From positions 79,409 to 143,408 of the forward strand of contig NZ_JALKEV010000013.1 in assembly GCF_023017105.1 (NCBI RefSeq): a stretch of 64,000 nt of DNA, in the 5' to 3' direction. Every line of letters begins with the position of its first letter. Position 1 is the first letter of the stretch. The position numbers were made by a program, and so were the translations under genes. Positions 30,119-39,340 of this stretch are shown here, one piece after another. Origin of the DNA: Halalkalibacter sp. APA_J-10(15) (GTDB lineage Bacteria; Bacillota; Bacilli; Bacillales; Bacillaceae_D). The notes beneath the pieces were generated by a model that saw only the letters and a program-made list of their open reading frames with translations, had not been told where the DNA came from and did no database searches.

Positions 30119-32611
30119 TTGGAACAGAACTACGAAATCATACAATACGAAGGGGTTGCTCCTTTAAAATTGTTCATTCATCAAATTGGCCATGTTCTGA
30201 AGCATTGGCATAAGGAAATAGAACTATTATTCCTATTAGAAGGCGAAGTCAGTATTCTCATTAACGATAAGTCCTATTTACTAAAGGAAGGCGATCTTAT
30301 ACTCATTAACAGTAATGATTTGCACGAGCTCCATTCTGACCATGGTGTATTAATTGCTTTGCAGATCAACCTGGATGACTTTAACATTCCTGATGAATTG
30401 AAAACAACTACGTTTCTTTGCAATTCAATGGAGGAACCAAGCAAATCCTATGAAACGATTAAATCGTTGATCGCCAATATGATTCAAACCAATTCGATTC
30501 AAGATGAATCAACGAAAATTTATAATGTATCGCTTTGCTATGCTTTAATAGCTGAGCTAACTCGTAATTTCAAATCAACTCAGTCAACGACCCACCAAAT
30601 TAAAACAAGAAAGCATTTAGATCGTTTAAGTAATATTTTAGATTATGTCAAAAAACACTATACTGAAAATATCTCCTTAGCGGATATTGCCAATCGTGAA
30701 CATTTATCACTACCTTATTTATCGAGTTTTTTTAATAAATATATTGGCATGAACTTTACGGAGTATTATGACAAAATACGAATTGACTATGCCGTAAATG
30801 ACTTACTATCATCTGATTTATCGATTGAAGAAATCGCCCTTAAACATGGCTTTCCGATGACACGTTCTTTTGTAAGGGCATTCAAAAAAGAGTATGGCGT
30901 ATTACCTAGCCTGTACCGTAAGCAACATGCTTATGAAGCATTCGAAGCAAAAAAAGAAGAAAGTAAGCTTGTGAACTATATAGACTTCGAACCTCAAAAC
31001 TATTTATCTAAATTAGAAAAATATTTTAACAAACCAGAAAAGCATTATGAGCTTTTGAAGAAAAGTAATTATGTCATAACGACAGACCCTGTGAATATAA
31101 ACAATTCTATAAGGACGCTAGATCACACATTCAAAACGTTCACATCTGTTGGTAGAGCCAAAGAGCTACTGTATAGTGAAGTACAGGAGATGCTTACCGA
31201 ATTACAGCAAACAGTCAGCTATCGCTACATTAAATTTCATGGATTGCTATCAGACGATATGCTCGTTTGTCGTCGAATGAAATCTGGACAATTGACATTT
31301 AGTTTCGTTCTCATTGATAAGGTTATCGATTTCTTGCTATCGATTGATTTGAAACCGTTAATTCAGCTTTCCTTCATGCCAGAGGCGCTTGCTAGTCATC
31401 GAGAAAAAACGATCTTTGCAGCAAAGATGAACACGTCTTTTCCAATCGATATCAATGAGTGGAACTTACTGATTGAAAAGCTATTGCAGCACTTGGCAAA
31501 GCGTTATGGAAGAAAGGAATTAGAAGAGTGGTTGTTTTGTGTATGGAATGAACCGGATACGTCACCCAATATGTTTGGCCTAAATAGTGAAGAAGAATTT
31601 TACGAATTATATTTAAATACATACCAAACGGTCAAATCATTTCATTCACCATTATCATTTGGAAGCCCTTCCCTTTTACTTATTACGAAAATAAACATCG
31701 AATGGGCCAAAAGCTTCTTGAATTGGACAAGACAAATGGATTGTGCTCCTGATTTTTTAAATTTGCATTATTATGCTAATGATTTTGAAAATTTCAAGGA
31801 AAGCACAAATCAACTCTTTAGTCAAAACAAATTAAGCACCGATGACAACAACTTTAATAAATACATTTCCAAAGTGAAGTCTTTATTAATTGAAGTCGAA
31901 CTACCCGCACTAAATATTTATTTAACGGAGTGGAATTTAACCGTTTCACACCGCAATCCGATCAATGATACTTGCTTTTTAGCATGTTATTTGGCAAAGA
32001 ACTTATTAGAAAACTATGACCGTTTAGATAGTTTCGGCTATTGGACATTAACTGATCTTATTGAGGAGCAGCAATTTGATCATGATATGTTCCACGGTGG
32101 TCTCGGCTTATTCACTTATAACCAAGTAAAAAAACCCCATTATTATATTTTTGAATTTATGAATAGACTAGGATCCGACTTACTTGCCTATGGGAATGGA
32201 TATTTCATTACAAAATCAGCACGATCCATCCAAATAATTTGTTACAATTATGAGCATTATAGTAATCTTTTTGCTGATGGGAAAACCTTTGATTTAAGCC
32301 ATTTTGATCGATATTCAGCTTTTCCAAATCATGCAACAATGGACATCTCGATCCCCCTTTCTCATTTACAAAATGGGAACTATCGAGTGAAAGAATATCG
32401 TGTAAATCAGCATTACGGAAGTGCCTATGACAAATGGGTAGAGATGGGCAGTGTCCCACTTGAACAGGATGACATCAACTTGTTAAAAAATACATCTGCC
32501 CCATCAGCCAATTTCTTTACTGTTTCTGTCAACGAAAACGAATGGATCTATTATGCTACGCTTGAACCACTTGAAGTGAAATTTATTGAAATTAGCCTTC
32601 TAGAAACATAG
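30119..32611 (+). CDS. AraC-family regulator fused to a GH39 glycosidase domain
   Basis: 830 residues, starting at TTG (ACGGGG nine bases upstream; no ATG nearby). An AraC-type cupin occupies about residues 15-100 (HIGHVLKHWHKEIELLFLL is close to the real segment HQIGHVLKHWHKEIELLF). Two HTH motifs lie at about 172-275 (ISLADIANREHLSLPYLSSF; SIEEIALKHGFPMTRSFVRA). The rest is a GH39 (beta-xylosidase-like) barrel. Both catalytic glutamates look intact: CVWNEPD near 475 and YLTEWN near 602, with the expected ~125-residue spacing. No signal peptide. The fusion could bind or turn over the inducer sugar. It lies head to tail with GH105/GH42/GH43 genes it may control. Confidence 0.88.
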   Translation: MEQNYEIIQYEGVAPLKLFIHQIGHVLKHWHKEIELLFLLEGEVSILINDKSYLLKEGDLILINSNDLHELHSDHGVLIALQINLDDFNIPDELKTTTFLCNSMEEPSKSYETIKSLIANMIQTNSIQDESTKIYNVSLCYALIAELTRNFKSTQSTTHQIKTRKHLDRLSNILDYVKKHYTENISLADIANREHLSLPYLSSFFNKYIGMNFTEYYDKIRIDYAVNDLLSSDLSIEEIALKHGFPMTRSFVRAFKKEYGVLPSLYRKQHAYEAFEAKKEESKLVNYIDFEPQNYLSKLEKYFNKPEKHYELLKKSNYVITTDPVNINNSIRTLDHTFKTFTSVGRAKELLYSEVQEMLTELQQTVSYRYIKFHGLLSDDMLVCRRMKSGQLTFSFVLIDKVIDFLLSIDLKPLIQLSFMPEALASHREKTIFAAKMNTSFPIDINEWNLLIEKLLQHLAKRYGRKELEEWLFCVWNEPDTSPNMFGLNSEEEFYELYLNTYQTVKSFHSPLSFGSPSLLLITKINIEWAKSFLNWTRQMDCAPDFLNLHYYANDFENFKESTNQLFSQNKLSTDDNNFNKYISKVKSLLIEVELPALNIYLTEWNLTVSHRNPINDTCFLACYLAKNLLENYDRLDSFGYWTLTDLIEEQQFDHDMFHGGLGLFTYNQVKKPHYYIFEFMNRLGSDLLAYGNGYFITKSARSIQIICYNYEHYSNLFADGKTFDLSHFDRYSAFPNHATMDISIPLSHLQNGNYRVKEYRVNQHYGSAYDKWVEMGSVPLEQDDINLLKNTSAPSANFFTVSVNENEWIYYATLEPLEVKFIEISLLET

Positions 32612-32664
32612 TAAGATTAATACAGCCATAGTGCTTTCTTAGAAGCATCGTGCGGTTATGTATT

Positions 32665-32710
32665 AAAAACTGCTCATAGAAAGAAGAAAGACTCTCTATG
32701 AGCAGTTTTT
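32665..32710. terminator. Bidirectional terminator between the AraC-GH39 and GH105 genes
   Basis: AAAAACTGCTCATAGA (32665-32680) and TCTATGAGCAGTTTTT (32695-32710) form a perfect 16-bp stem with T-runs on either strand, placed between convergent genes. Confidence 0.9.
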
Positions 32711-32723
32711 GCGTATCTTTATC

Positions 32724-33806
32724 TTATTCAAACTCCTGCAAATACTCCGCCAACGCCAGCACTGACAAAGATTGTCCATATGGCATTGGAGTAATCTTAA
32801 TTTCTTTATAAAATTCGAACGTATCACCCATCCCAGTACCGACTGAAACCTTTTGGACAGCTCCTTCTTCATTGATTTCATGAACAAGTCCATCAATCGA
32901 TTTTAACCCGACTTCTTTGTATTTAGCATCAATGTAGCCTTTATGAACTGATTTCAAAATACCGTAAGCAAAGCCTGCAGTTGCTGATGCTTCTAAATAA
33001 GACGTGTTATCGTTAATAAGCGTATGCCATAAGCCGCTTTCATGCTGATGCTCCGCTAACGCTTCGACTTGTCTGTTTAACGTATCGATGAGGAATGCTC
33101 TGAAGCCGTCACCTTCTTCCAGCTCTAATATTTCAATGATTTCAGGGATTGCAATCGTTATCCAGCAGTTTCCTCTTGCCCATAACGCTTCGGCATAGTG
33201 ATGGTTCTCTTCAAATGTCCACCCGTGAAACCAAAGACCTGTTTTACGATCACTCAAATATTTGATATGAATGAGGAATTGCTTCTTGGCTTCTTCAATA
33301 TAATCTTGACGGTTAAAAAGCATGCCGATTTTCGCTAATGGTAGTACGGTCATCATTAACGTATCGTCCCAAAGCTGATTTTTGTTCTCTGGCCCGTACG
33401 TCATATGCTGCAAGCCGTCTTCCTTTGTCCGTGGCATATCGTTCATCACCCATTCAGCCCATTCTTCTAGATGAGGAATAAGTTCCTTATCATTCGTATC
33501 TTCATATAGAAAGGCTAATGTAAGTAGGGGCGCCATTGTATTGACATTTTTCGGTGGTACCCCTTCTTCAAAGCGATCATGAAACCAATCAGTTACAATC
33601 CGTAATGCCTTTTCATCCTTTGTTAAACGCCAATATTTATAAATCCCGTAAAGCCCGACCCCTTGTGGCCAATTCCACACCTTCCAGCTCTTATCATCAA
33701 CGACTAACCCATCAAAGTTTAACAGAAATTCTCCTGTATCATCTTGAATGGTCGTTAAATTCGTCATTAGTAAATCAATTTGTTGAACGACCTGATCTCG
33801 AGTCAT
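32724..33806 (-). CDS. GH105 unsaturated rhamnogalacturonyl hydrolase (YesR/YteR type)
   Basis: 360 residues; AAAGGATG upstream of ATG. An (alpha/alpha)6 barrel with the family's NWPQGVGLYGIYKYW near residues 45-59, LWDDTLMM with the catalytic Asp at about 147-148, and FHGWTFEE. It removes the 4,5-unsaturated galacturonic acid left by rhamnogalacturonan lyases from the non-reducing end of oligosaccharides. No signal peptide; cytoplasmic. It follows the GH42 gene by 26 bp. This is the strongest indication that rhamnogalacturonan I fragments are a substrate of the region, although no rhamnogalacturonan lyase is identifiable here. Confidence 0.93.
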   Translation of the reverse strand: MTRDQVVQQIDLLMTNLTTIQDDTGEFLLNFDGLVVDDKSWKVWNWPQGVGLYGIYKYWRLTKDEKALRIVTDWFHDRFEEGVPPKNVNTMAPLLTLAFLYEDTNDKELIPHLEEWAEWVMNDMPRTKEDGLQHMTYGPENKNQLWDDTLMMTVLPLAKIGMLFNRQDYIEEAKKQFLIHIKYLSDRKTGLWFHGWTFEENHHYAEALWARGNCWITIAIPEIIEILELEEGDGFRAFLIDTLNRQVEALAEHQHESGLWHTLINDNTSYLEASATAGFAYGILKSVHKGYIDAKYKEVGLKSIDGLVHEINEEGAVQKVSVGTGMGDTFEFYKEIKITPMPYGQSLSVLALAEYLQEFE

Positions 33807-33832
33807 CTCTCTTCATCCTTTCTGCTTACATT

Positions 33833-35818
33833 TTAGAATGATAGAACGCGGTATTCATAAGCACCGATTTCTAACTGGCCTTCTGACACCTTCTCTTTCG
33901 TTAATGCATCAATCGCATCTTTCGGCAGCGTGACATGTCCGCCTTGACCATCCATATTGACAATCACCCACGAGTGCTTGCCTTCGTCATCAATTCGTGG
34001 GGCGACAACCGTTCCGTGTGTCACATCTGTTCGCACATTGACTCCCGCATCTGTTGCATAATGATCAATGATCGTCTTTAATAAAGAGTCCCCTTCTTCT
34101 CCAACAGGTAAAGACCCAAGGTGTACGATTTTCCCTTTACCAACCTTCGACTCAGTGATAAATGCTTTTCCACTCGAGTTTCCACCTTTTATTGTACCGA
34201 CAGCTGTTTGTTCATCATACTCAAACACCGTACTCCACAATCCTAACGGCGCTTGATAACCAAAGGCGTGCCCGATTGAACCCGTTCCATCGATAGGATA
34301 TGTGTACAACGCTTCCACATCAGCGATTTTTTCAAGCTTACCTAGTGCGTCATCTGTATGAATTGTATGCTCCTTCGTACGTCCTCCACTTAACGGTCCA
34401 ATAATCCATGTTCCACCATTTTTCACGAATTCAACAGCCTGCTTACGATACTCATCTGAAATGTGTGGCAAAAATGGGGTAAACAGAAGTTTATACCCTT
34501 CTAAGCTAGCCTTCTCTGGAATGACATCACGATGCACACCCAAAGACACAAAATGATTGTAAAAATTCGTCACCAATGCCCTGAAATCCATTTGTTGCAA
34601 CGGCTCCGTTTGGAAAAACGCCTTCGCCTGATCTGAATACGTGATAGCAACGTCGGCCTGCTGTGGTTTGGTTGCAACGATAAAAGGCTCCATTTGCTTT
34701 CTCATTTCTTCCACTTCTTGAACACCTTGAAAACCGACCGTTGGTTTCCCCCAAGCACTAATGACCGAGCCGTGTGGCTGCTCACAGCCCGCACGCTGCT
34801 GTCTCCATAACCAATAACAAAATGCACCACCACCTAGTGCATAGGCCGCCACAGCCTCTGCACGTAAATAGCCGTTCGCATGAGGACTCGCATAGCTTTC
34901 AAGTGACGCGGCATAAGATGTGCTCGTTTCCATAATCCAAAAGTCTCGACCCTTTTTAAAATTTCTCCACAAATCACAATTCATTAAATACGATGCCCTA
35001 TTCTCCTGTGTAGCATATGTATCAAAAGAAGCGAAGTCAAGATGTTCAAATAACCTTTCATTATCAACTGAAAAAGGAATATTACTATTATGCGTAATCG
35101 GAGCATTTGAATGTTGACGAATGATATCAGCCTGACTATCTGAGAATTCCGCAATCTTCTCCATAGAAAACTGACGGTACATCGTACTTAGCGAAGAGTT
35201 ATGAAGAAATGGAGCTGGCCCGGACTGAGGCACTTGATCGAACGAATGATAATATTCACTCCAAATTTTCGTTCCCCAGGCTTCATTTAGCTGTTCAATC
35301 GTCTCGTAGCGCTCCTCTAACCATTGATGCCATAACGCCCGGCACGTTTCGCACATACACTCACTTACATGGCATTTAAATTCATTATCAATTTGCCAAC
35401 CGATAACTCCCGGTAACGAACCAATCGCTTTAGCCATATGCTCAGTGATCTCATTGGCTTTTTTCCGAAAGTACGGATGATTCGTACACGCATGCTGACG
35501 TGAACCATGCCCCATCACTTTCCCCTCACCGTTCACATACATTCTCTCTGGATGATTATGTGTAAACCAAATCGGTGGAGTAGGCGTAGGTGTACACATC
35601 ACTGTCTCGATCCCATTCTCATATAGCTTGTTAATGATATCAACGAAAAAACTAATGTCGATCTTCCCTTCCTCAGGCTCCATCGTATGCCAAGCGAACT
35701 CTCCCATTCGTGCTACGTTAATGCCTGCTTCCTTCATGAGCTTAATATCCTCTTCTATCACCTTCTCATCCCAAAGCTCAGGATAATAAGCTGCACCATG
35801 ATAGAGCTTATTTGCCAT
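33833..35818 (-). CDS. GH42 beta-galactosidase (YesZ-like)
   Basis: 661 residues from MANKLYHGAAYYPELW with GGAGTGGTG upstream. Catalytic residues: acid/base Glu at about 146 (GWQIDNEF) and nucleophile Glu at about 297 (FWIMETST). The cysteine cluster C149, C154, C156, C159 (CHVSECMCETC) forms the structural zinc site of this GH42 group. A trimerisation domain and a small C-terminal beta domain follow. B. subtilis YesZ, the nearest functional parallel, acts on galactose side chains of rhamnogalacturonan. No signal peptide. First gene of a GH42-GH105 pair. Confidence 0.93.
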   Translation of the reverse strand: MANKLYHGAAYYPELWDEKVIEEDIKLMKEAGINVARMGEFAWHTMEPEEGKIDISFFVDIINKLYENGIETVMCTPTPTPPIWFTHNHPERMYVNGEGKVMGHGSRQHACTNHPYFRKKANEITEHMAKAIGSLPGVIGWQIDNEFKCHVSECMCETCRALWHQWLEERYETIEQLNEAWGTKIWSEYYHSFDQVPQSGPAPFLHNSSLSTMYRQFSMEKIAEFSDSQADIIRQHSNAPITHNSNIPFSVDNERLFEHLDFASFDTYATQENRASYLMNCDLWRNFKKGRDFWIMETSTSYAASLESYASPHANGYLRAEAVAAYALGGGAFCYWLWRQQRAGCEQPHGSVISAWGKPTVGFQGVQEVEEMRKQMEPFIVATKPQQADVAITYSDQAKAFFQTEPLQQMDFRALVTNFYNHFVSLGVHRDVIPEKASLEGYKLLFTPFLPHISDEYRKQAVEFVKNGGTWIIGPLSGGRTKEHTIHTDDALGKLEKIADVEALYTYPIDGTGSIGHAFGYQAPLGLWSTVFEYDEQTAVGTIKGGNSSGKAFITESKVGKGKIVHLGSLPVGEEGDSLLKTIIDHYATDAGVNVRTDVTHGTVVAPRIDDEGKHSWVIVNMDGQGGHVTLPKDAIDALTKEKVSEGQLEIGAYEYRVLSF

Positions 35819-36081
35819 ATTCACCACTCCGTTCTTGTCTCTTTTCACTTAACGAATGAGTACACATTCTCGACATGTCCTACCGACTACTATGAATCCG
35901 CTTACTTTTTTCTACGTATTTCACCATTCCAAAGCTTAGATTACTAGAATAACAACGTTTTTATCTCATTGCTTAATAAAGTAATATTCATTAAAATGGT
36001 ATCATACGGTATACATCGTGTCTAATGAAGAAAGCTCTAAAAACTATTGAAAAACAACAATATAAAAGCTAAGACCCTTGC

Positions 36082-37005
36082 TTACAAACCATACTTTTTA
36101 ACTAATGCATTATATTCATCACGTGTAACCGTCATCACCCCACCATGCTTCGAATGCACAGGGATGTCTAGTCCTTCTTCCTTTTTTGCGAATTGTCCCG
36201 TTTTCAAATCATTTGTGTAGTACGGGAAATACTTTTTCTCAACTGCGTAATGATCTAATAAGAGACACCATTTATCCTCGTTCTTTAATTTAAAGCACGC
36301 CGGCCCTTCGACACCAACGACTTGATTTAAGTTCGTTTCAATTTCTTGAAATTCTCCAAGCAATGAATTAGAAACTTCCATCGTAATACTCTTAACCGTT
36401 TCATCTTTAGAAAAGCGATAATACACGCCATTTTCTTCAATAATCGTCGTATCAATCACATGGTTCTGTCGTTCAATATAAATTTCAGGTTTTGTAAACT
36501 TTTTAAAATCGGTCGTTTTCGCATAATAGATTCTTTGCTTCTCTGCCCCAAACCCTTCTCTCGATGCCCAAAATACGAGAAAATCATCATTTTCCTTATC
36601 ATAAATCGCTTCTGGTGCCCAAACACAACCTGCCGTCTCTAACCCGACGTTCACCAATCGTTGCTCCGACCACTCTACTAAATTACTCGATTCCCAAACG
36701 ACGATATGCTGACTACCTGACCTCTGTACCTCGTCCCAATCTTTCTGGTCATGCATTGATAAATCAGTGCCAATTAAATAGAATTTCCCTTCCTTAGGAG
36801 AACGAATAATAAACGGATCTCTTACTCCCTTATCCCCTAACGTAGATCTGAGAACAGGCTTTCTATCATTCAGCGTTTGCCACGTGATACCATCCTTACT
36901 CACAGAAAAATAAACCTGCTCTGAATCTGGGCTTCCTACATCTTGATGGATAAAATGGACAAATAAATAAGCATCAAATTGCGCAGACTTCGCTCCATGT
37001 GTCAT
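36082..37005 (-). CDS. GH43-like five-bladed beta-propeller glycosidase
   Basis: 307 residues from MTHGAKSAQFDAYLFVHF; TTGGAGGG upstream. An in-frame ATG 24 codons earlier lacks a ribosome site. Propeller repeats of GH43 are visible: VYFSVSKDGITW, RDPFIIR (Asp at about 63), CVWAPEAIYD (Glu at about 132) and VVGVEGPACFKL (Glu at about 233). These are candidates for the pKa-modulating Asp and the acid Glu. The N-terminal catalytic base is not clear, so activity needs care. GH43 enzymes remove arabinose, xylose or galactose from pectin or hemicellulose side chains. Intracellular. It is preceded by a cre-like site and an inverted repeat. Confidence 0.8.
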   Translation of the reverse strand: MTHGAKSAQFDAYLFVHFIHQDVGSPDSEQVYFSVSKDGITWQTLNDRKPVLRSTLGDKGVRDPFIIRSPKEGKFYLIGTDLSMHDQKDWDEVQRSGSQHIVVWESSNLVEWSEQRLVNVGLETAGCVWAPEAIYDKENDDFLVFWASREGFGAEKQRIYYAKTTDFKKFTKPEIYIERQNHVIDTTIIEENGVYYRFSKDETVKSITMEVSNSLLGEFQEIETNLNQVVGVEGPACFKLKNEDKWCLLLDHYAVEKKYFPYYTNDLKTGQFAKKEEGLDIPVHSKHGGVMTVTRDEYNALVKKYGL

Positions 37006-37043
37006 GCTAAAATCCCTCCAATGTATTTGGTTGCTTAACTCTA

Positions 37044-37057
37044 TTAAAACGTTATCA
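37044..37057. promoter_or_regulatory. cre-like (CcpA) site upstream of the GH43 gene
   Basis: TTAAAACGTTATCA matches the cre consensus TGWAANCGNTNWCA at 13 of 14 positions, 39 bp before the GH43 start codon. Suggests carbon catabolite repression. Confidence 0.6.
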
Positions 37058-37089
37058 TTATTTAGATCGTTAAACAAGATTGGGATTTT

Positions 37090-37108
37090 AACACTTAAGT
37101 AAAGTGTT
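37090..37108. promoter_or_regulatory. Inverted repeat upstream of the GH43 gene
   Basis: AACACTT (37090-37096), AAGTA, AAGTGTT (37102-37108): a 7-bp dyad with an odd-length centre, 85 bp upstream of the GH43 start. The related string ACTTAAGTGAAATG occurs at about 37182-37195. It could be an operator for a local sugar regulator. Confidence 0.4.
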
Positions 37109-37221
37109 TAACGTTTTCCTTATTAAATTCCTCTATATTAGCAGACAAATGAGAATACTCCTTTTCATTTTGGACAACTTATACTTAAGTGAAATGATTT
37201 TTATTTAACAAAGGAGTCCCT

Positions 37222-37722
37222 ATGAAAAAAATTCAATCCAATTCCATAAATTACACCCTTTTAGTGATCGTTTGGCTAATAACCATTATAAGTTTACTTA
37301 AATTAGTACCTAGCGATAAAGTGAGACAAGCAAATATTATATTCCTTTTTAAGCAACTAGTAACGTGGTTATTAGGATTAATTGTTGTAGAACTGAATCT
37401 CATACGATATCCGAAAAGGTTTTTTAAAAAGGGAAACGCTAGTAGCTTTACGTTTGAGTATTTTATTTTTCCTAGTATTTGTGTCATTTTCAATTTGTAC
37501 TATCCAACAACAAAAAGCTTGTCTATAAAGTTTATTTATCATGTTCTATACTCAGCTTCAATGACAGTAATCGAACTAGTATTTGAAAAATTCACATTAC
37601 TTATTGAGTACAAACATTGGAACTGGTACTATACTTTCATTTCATTAACCTGCACATTTTATTTATCTAGAGTGTATTATCAATGGTTTTACAATGAAAA
37701 ACGCAATCCCTTTAGCATGTAA
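37222..37722 (+). CDS. CBO0543-like integral membrane protein
   Basis: 166 residues; AAAGGAG nine bases before ATG. At least four hydrophobic spans are visible (YTLLVIVWLITIISLL; LVTWLLGLIVVELNLI; FEYFIFPSICVIFNLYY; WYYTFISLTCTFYLSRVYY). The central RYPKRFFKKGNASSFTFEYF resembles small membrane proteins of the CBO0543 group found in spore-forming Firmicutes. Function unknown. It is alone on the plus strand, 20 bp from the convergent sugar dehydrogenase gene, with no clear terminator between. Confidence 0.6.
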   Translation: MKKIQSNSINYTLLVIVWLITIISLLKLVPSDKVRQANIIFLFKQLVTWLLGLIVVELNLIRYPKRFFKKGNASSFTFEYFIFPSICVIFNLYYPTTKSLSIKFIYHVLYSASMTVIELVFEKFTLLIEYKHWNWYYTFISLTCTFYLSRVYYQWFYNEKRNPFSM

Positions 37723-37742
37723 CATGATTATTTTTACTAACA

Positions 37743-38849
37743 CTACTTCAGCCAAACACGATACAAGCGGTCATCATTCTCGTCAGGCTCTCCTCTTCCA
37801 TCCGTATTATTGCTTATAAAATAGAGCGAAGTACCGTCTACTAGCACATCCCTTATCCTACCAATATTACTAATCACTTCTCTCTGTTCACCTGTTTCAA
37901 GGTCAAATTCTAATAAAGCTGTCCCTCGTAATGTCGCAACATATAGCTTCCCATCATAATAGTCCATACCTGAAGGAGCCCATGTTTCTTCACTTCCTGA
38001 TGTGAAAAGAGGAGAAATCATCCCTTCCTCTTCTTCATGTCCTTCAATTATTGGCCAGCCATAATTTTGTCCTGCCTCAATTTCATTGATTTCATCATTT
38101 GCTGTTTGTCCGTGCTCACTCGAATACAGTGATCCATCTGAAGACCATGTTAATCCTTGTGGGTTGCGATGTCCGTAGCTATAAACATAGGAGTTTGGGA
38201 AAGGATTATCGTCTGGAATTGAGCCATCCAGGTTCATTCTTAATATTTTCCCACCTAAGGAATCACGATCTTGAGCGATATGAGGCTCGGCTGCATCACC
38301 TGTTGCCACGTAGAGCTTTTCATCAGGTCCGATTTTGATTCTGCCACCATGATGAACATTCCCGCTCGGAATATGATCGAGAAGGACATTCTCTTCTCGC
38401 CATACATTCTCTTCTAAACGAAGGCTAACAACACGATTAAACTGGCCACTCTCATCTTTATATGTGTAATAAGCGTAGGCTAATTGCGTTTCCAGGAATT
38501 GCGGATCTAATACAACTCCTAACAGCCCAGCTTCGGCAGCCGTTGCAAGCTCCTTTTCCAGCTGAACAGATTGTGCTTCTGTTTCTCCATCCTCTACTTT
38601 GACAATATTCCCAGGTCTCTCCGACAAGTAAATGGTATCTTCATACTTTTCAATTGCCCAAGGTATGTCTAAATCCTCTGTAACAATTTCATATCCATTA
38701 GCTGTTTGTCTTTCTTCTACATCATCTACTGTCATTCCCCCTCCATTGACTGGCTGACTCTCTTCCGACTCCATGTTTGGTTGATCGTTTGCAGAACATC
38801 CTAATAGGAAAAGGATACTGAACAAAGGTATAACAAAATGTTTTTTCAT
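37743..38849 (-). CDS. PQQ-dependent-type glucose/sorbosone dehydrogenase, lipoprotein
   Basis: 368 residues from MKKHFVIPLFSILFLLGC; AGGAAAGG upstream. Lipobox FLLGCSAN anchors it outside the membrane. The six-bladed propeller of the GSDH family is clear: EDLDIPWAIEKYEDTIYLSE, LLGVVLDPQF, VHHGGRIKIGPDEKLYVATGDA (part shown), LGGKILRMNLDGSIPDDNPF, YSYGHRNPQGL, SEHGQTANDEINEI and NYGWPII. The conserved His of HHGG is the catalytic residue in soluble PQQ glucose dehydrogenase. Members oxidise sugars if PQQ is available; Bacillus generally cannot make PQQ, so it may use external cofactor or have another role. Confidence 0.85.
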   Translation of the reverse strand: MKKHFVIPLFSILFLLGCSANDQPNMESEESQPVNGGGMTVDDVEERQTANGYEIVTEDLDIPWAIEKYEDTIYLSERPGNIVKVEDGETEAQSVQLEKELATAAEAGLLGVVLDPQFLETQLAYAYYTYKDESGQFNRVVSLRLEENVWREENVLLDHIPSGNVHHGGRIKIGPDEKLYVATGDAAEPHIAQDRDSLGGKILRMNLDGSIPDDNPFPNSYVYSYGHRNPQGLTWSSDGSLYSSEHGQTANDEINEIEAGQNYGWPIIEGHEEEEGMISPLFTSGSEETWAPSGMDYYDGKLYVATLRGTALLEFDLETGEQREVISNIGRIRDVLVDGTSLYFISNNTDGRGEPDENDDRLYRVWLK

Positions 38850-39340
38850 TTTTGTTCCTTTCCTTTCTTTATTATTATCACTGACAACCATTTATATCGA
38901 TTTTTCCTTATATTTGAAATACATTCAATAACTTTCTCTTACCCTCTATATAATAAAACGAAACGATTAAAATAAAAGAAACATAAAAAAACTCAAAACA
39001 GGAAAGCCCTTGTCTAATAGGACTTCCCTTTTTGGAGAATATACTTCTCAATTCAATAAACTCTTTATAAAAGTGTCTTTTAATAATTCATTTTGACTAG
39101 ACAATTCCTTTTCTTATTTACTATCAGCTTAGAACTATTTCCATGAAAAAATCAAATTCATTTTTATGGTTAGCGGAATCTGAACCAAATTGCTCTTTTA
39201 CTACATGTAACAGATTATTGATAGATGTACTTTCTTGGTGTGCAAGTAGTAAGCAATTAAAAAAACTATATATAGCGTGCTACCTGTGATGTTTAAAGAC
39301 AATTATGGAAAGACAGTTTTTTAAAGTTCATTTATCAAGG
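38850..39340. other. Intergenic stretch with a possible gene remnant
   Basis: A weak hairpin with trailing T on the plus strand is at about 39001-39036. On the minus strand 39124-39279 is open for 51 codons without a start codon, bounded by stops on both sides. It has protein-like composition: NCLLLAHQESTSINNLLHVV, then KEQFGSDSANHKNEFDFFME. It may be the tail of a deleted gene; the family is not recognised. Confidence 0.35.

Noticed and set aside
32208-32459. An 83-codon minus-strand frame inside the AraC-GH39 gene
   Set aside because: Antisense to a continuous, domain-consistent 830-residue protein.
34527-35117. Small frames within the GH42 region
   Set aside because: Out-of-frame shadows of a continuous 661-residue GH42 enzyme with both catalytic residues.
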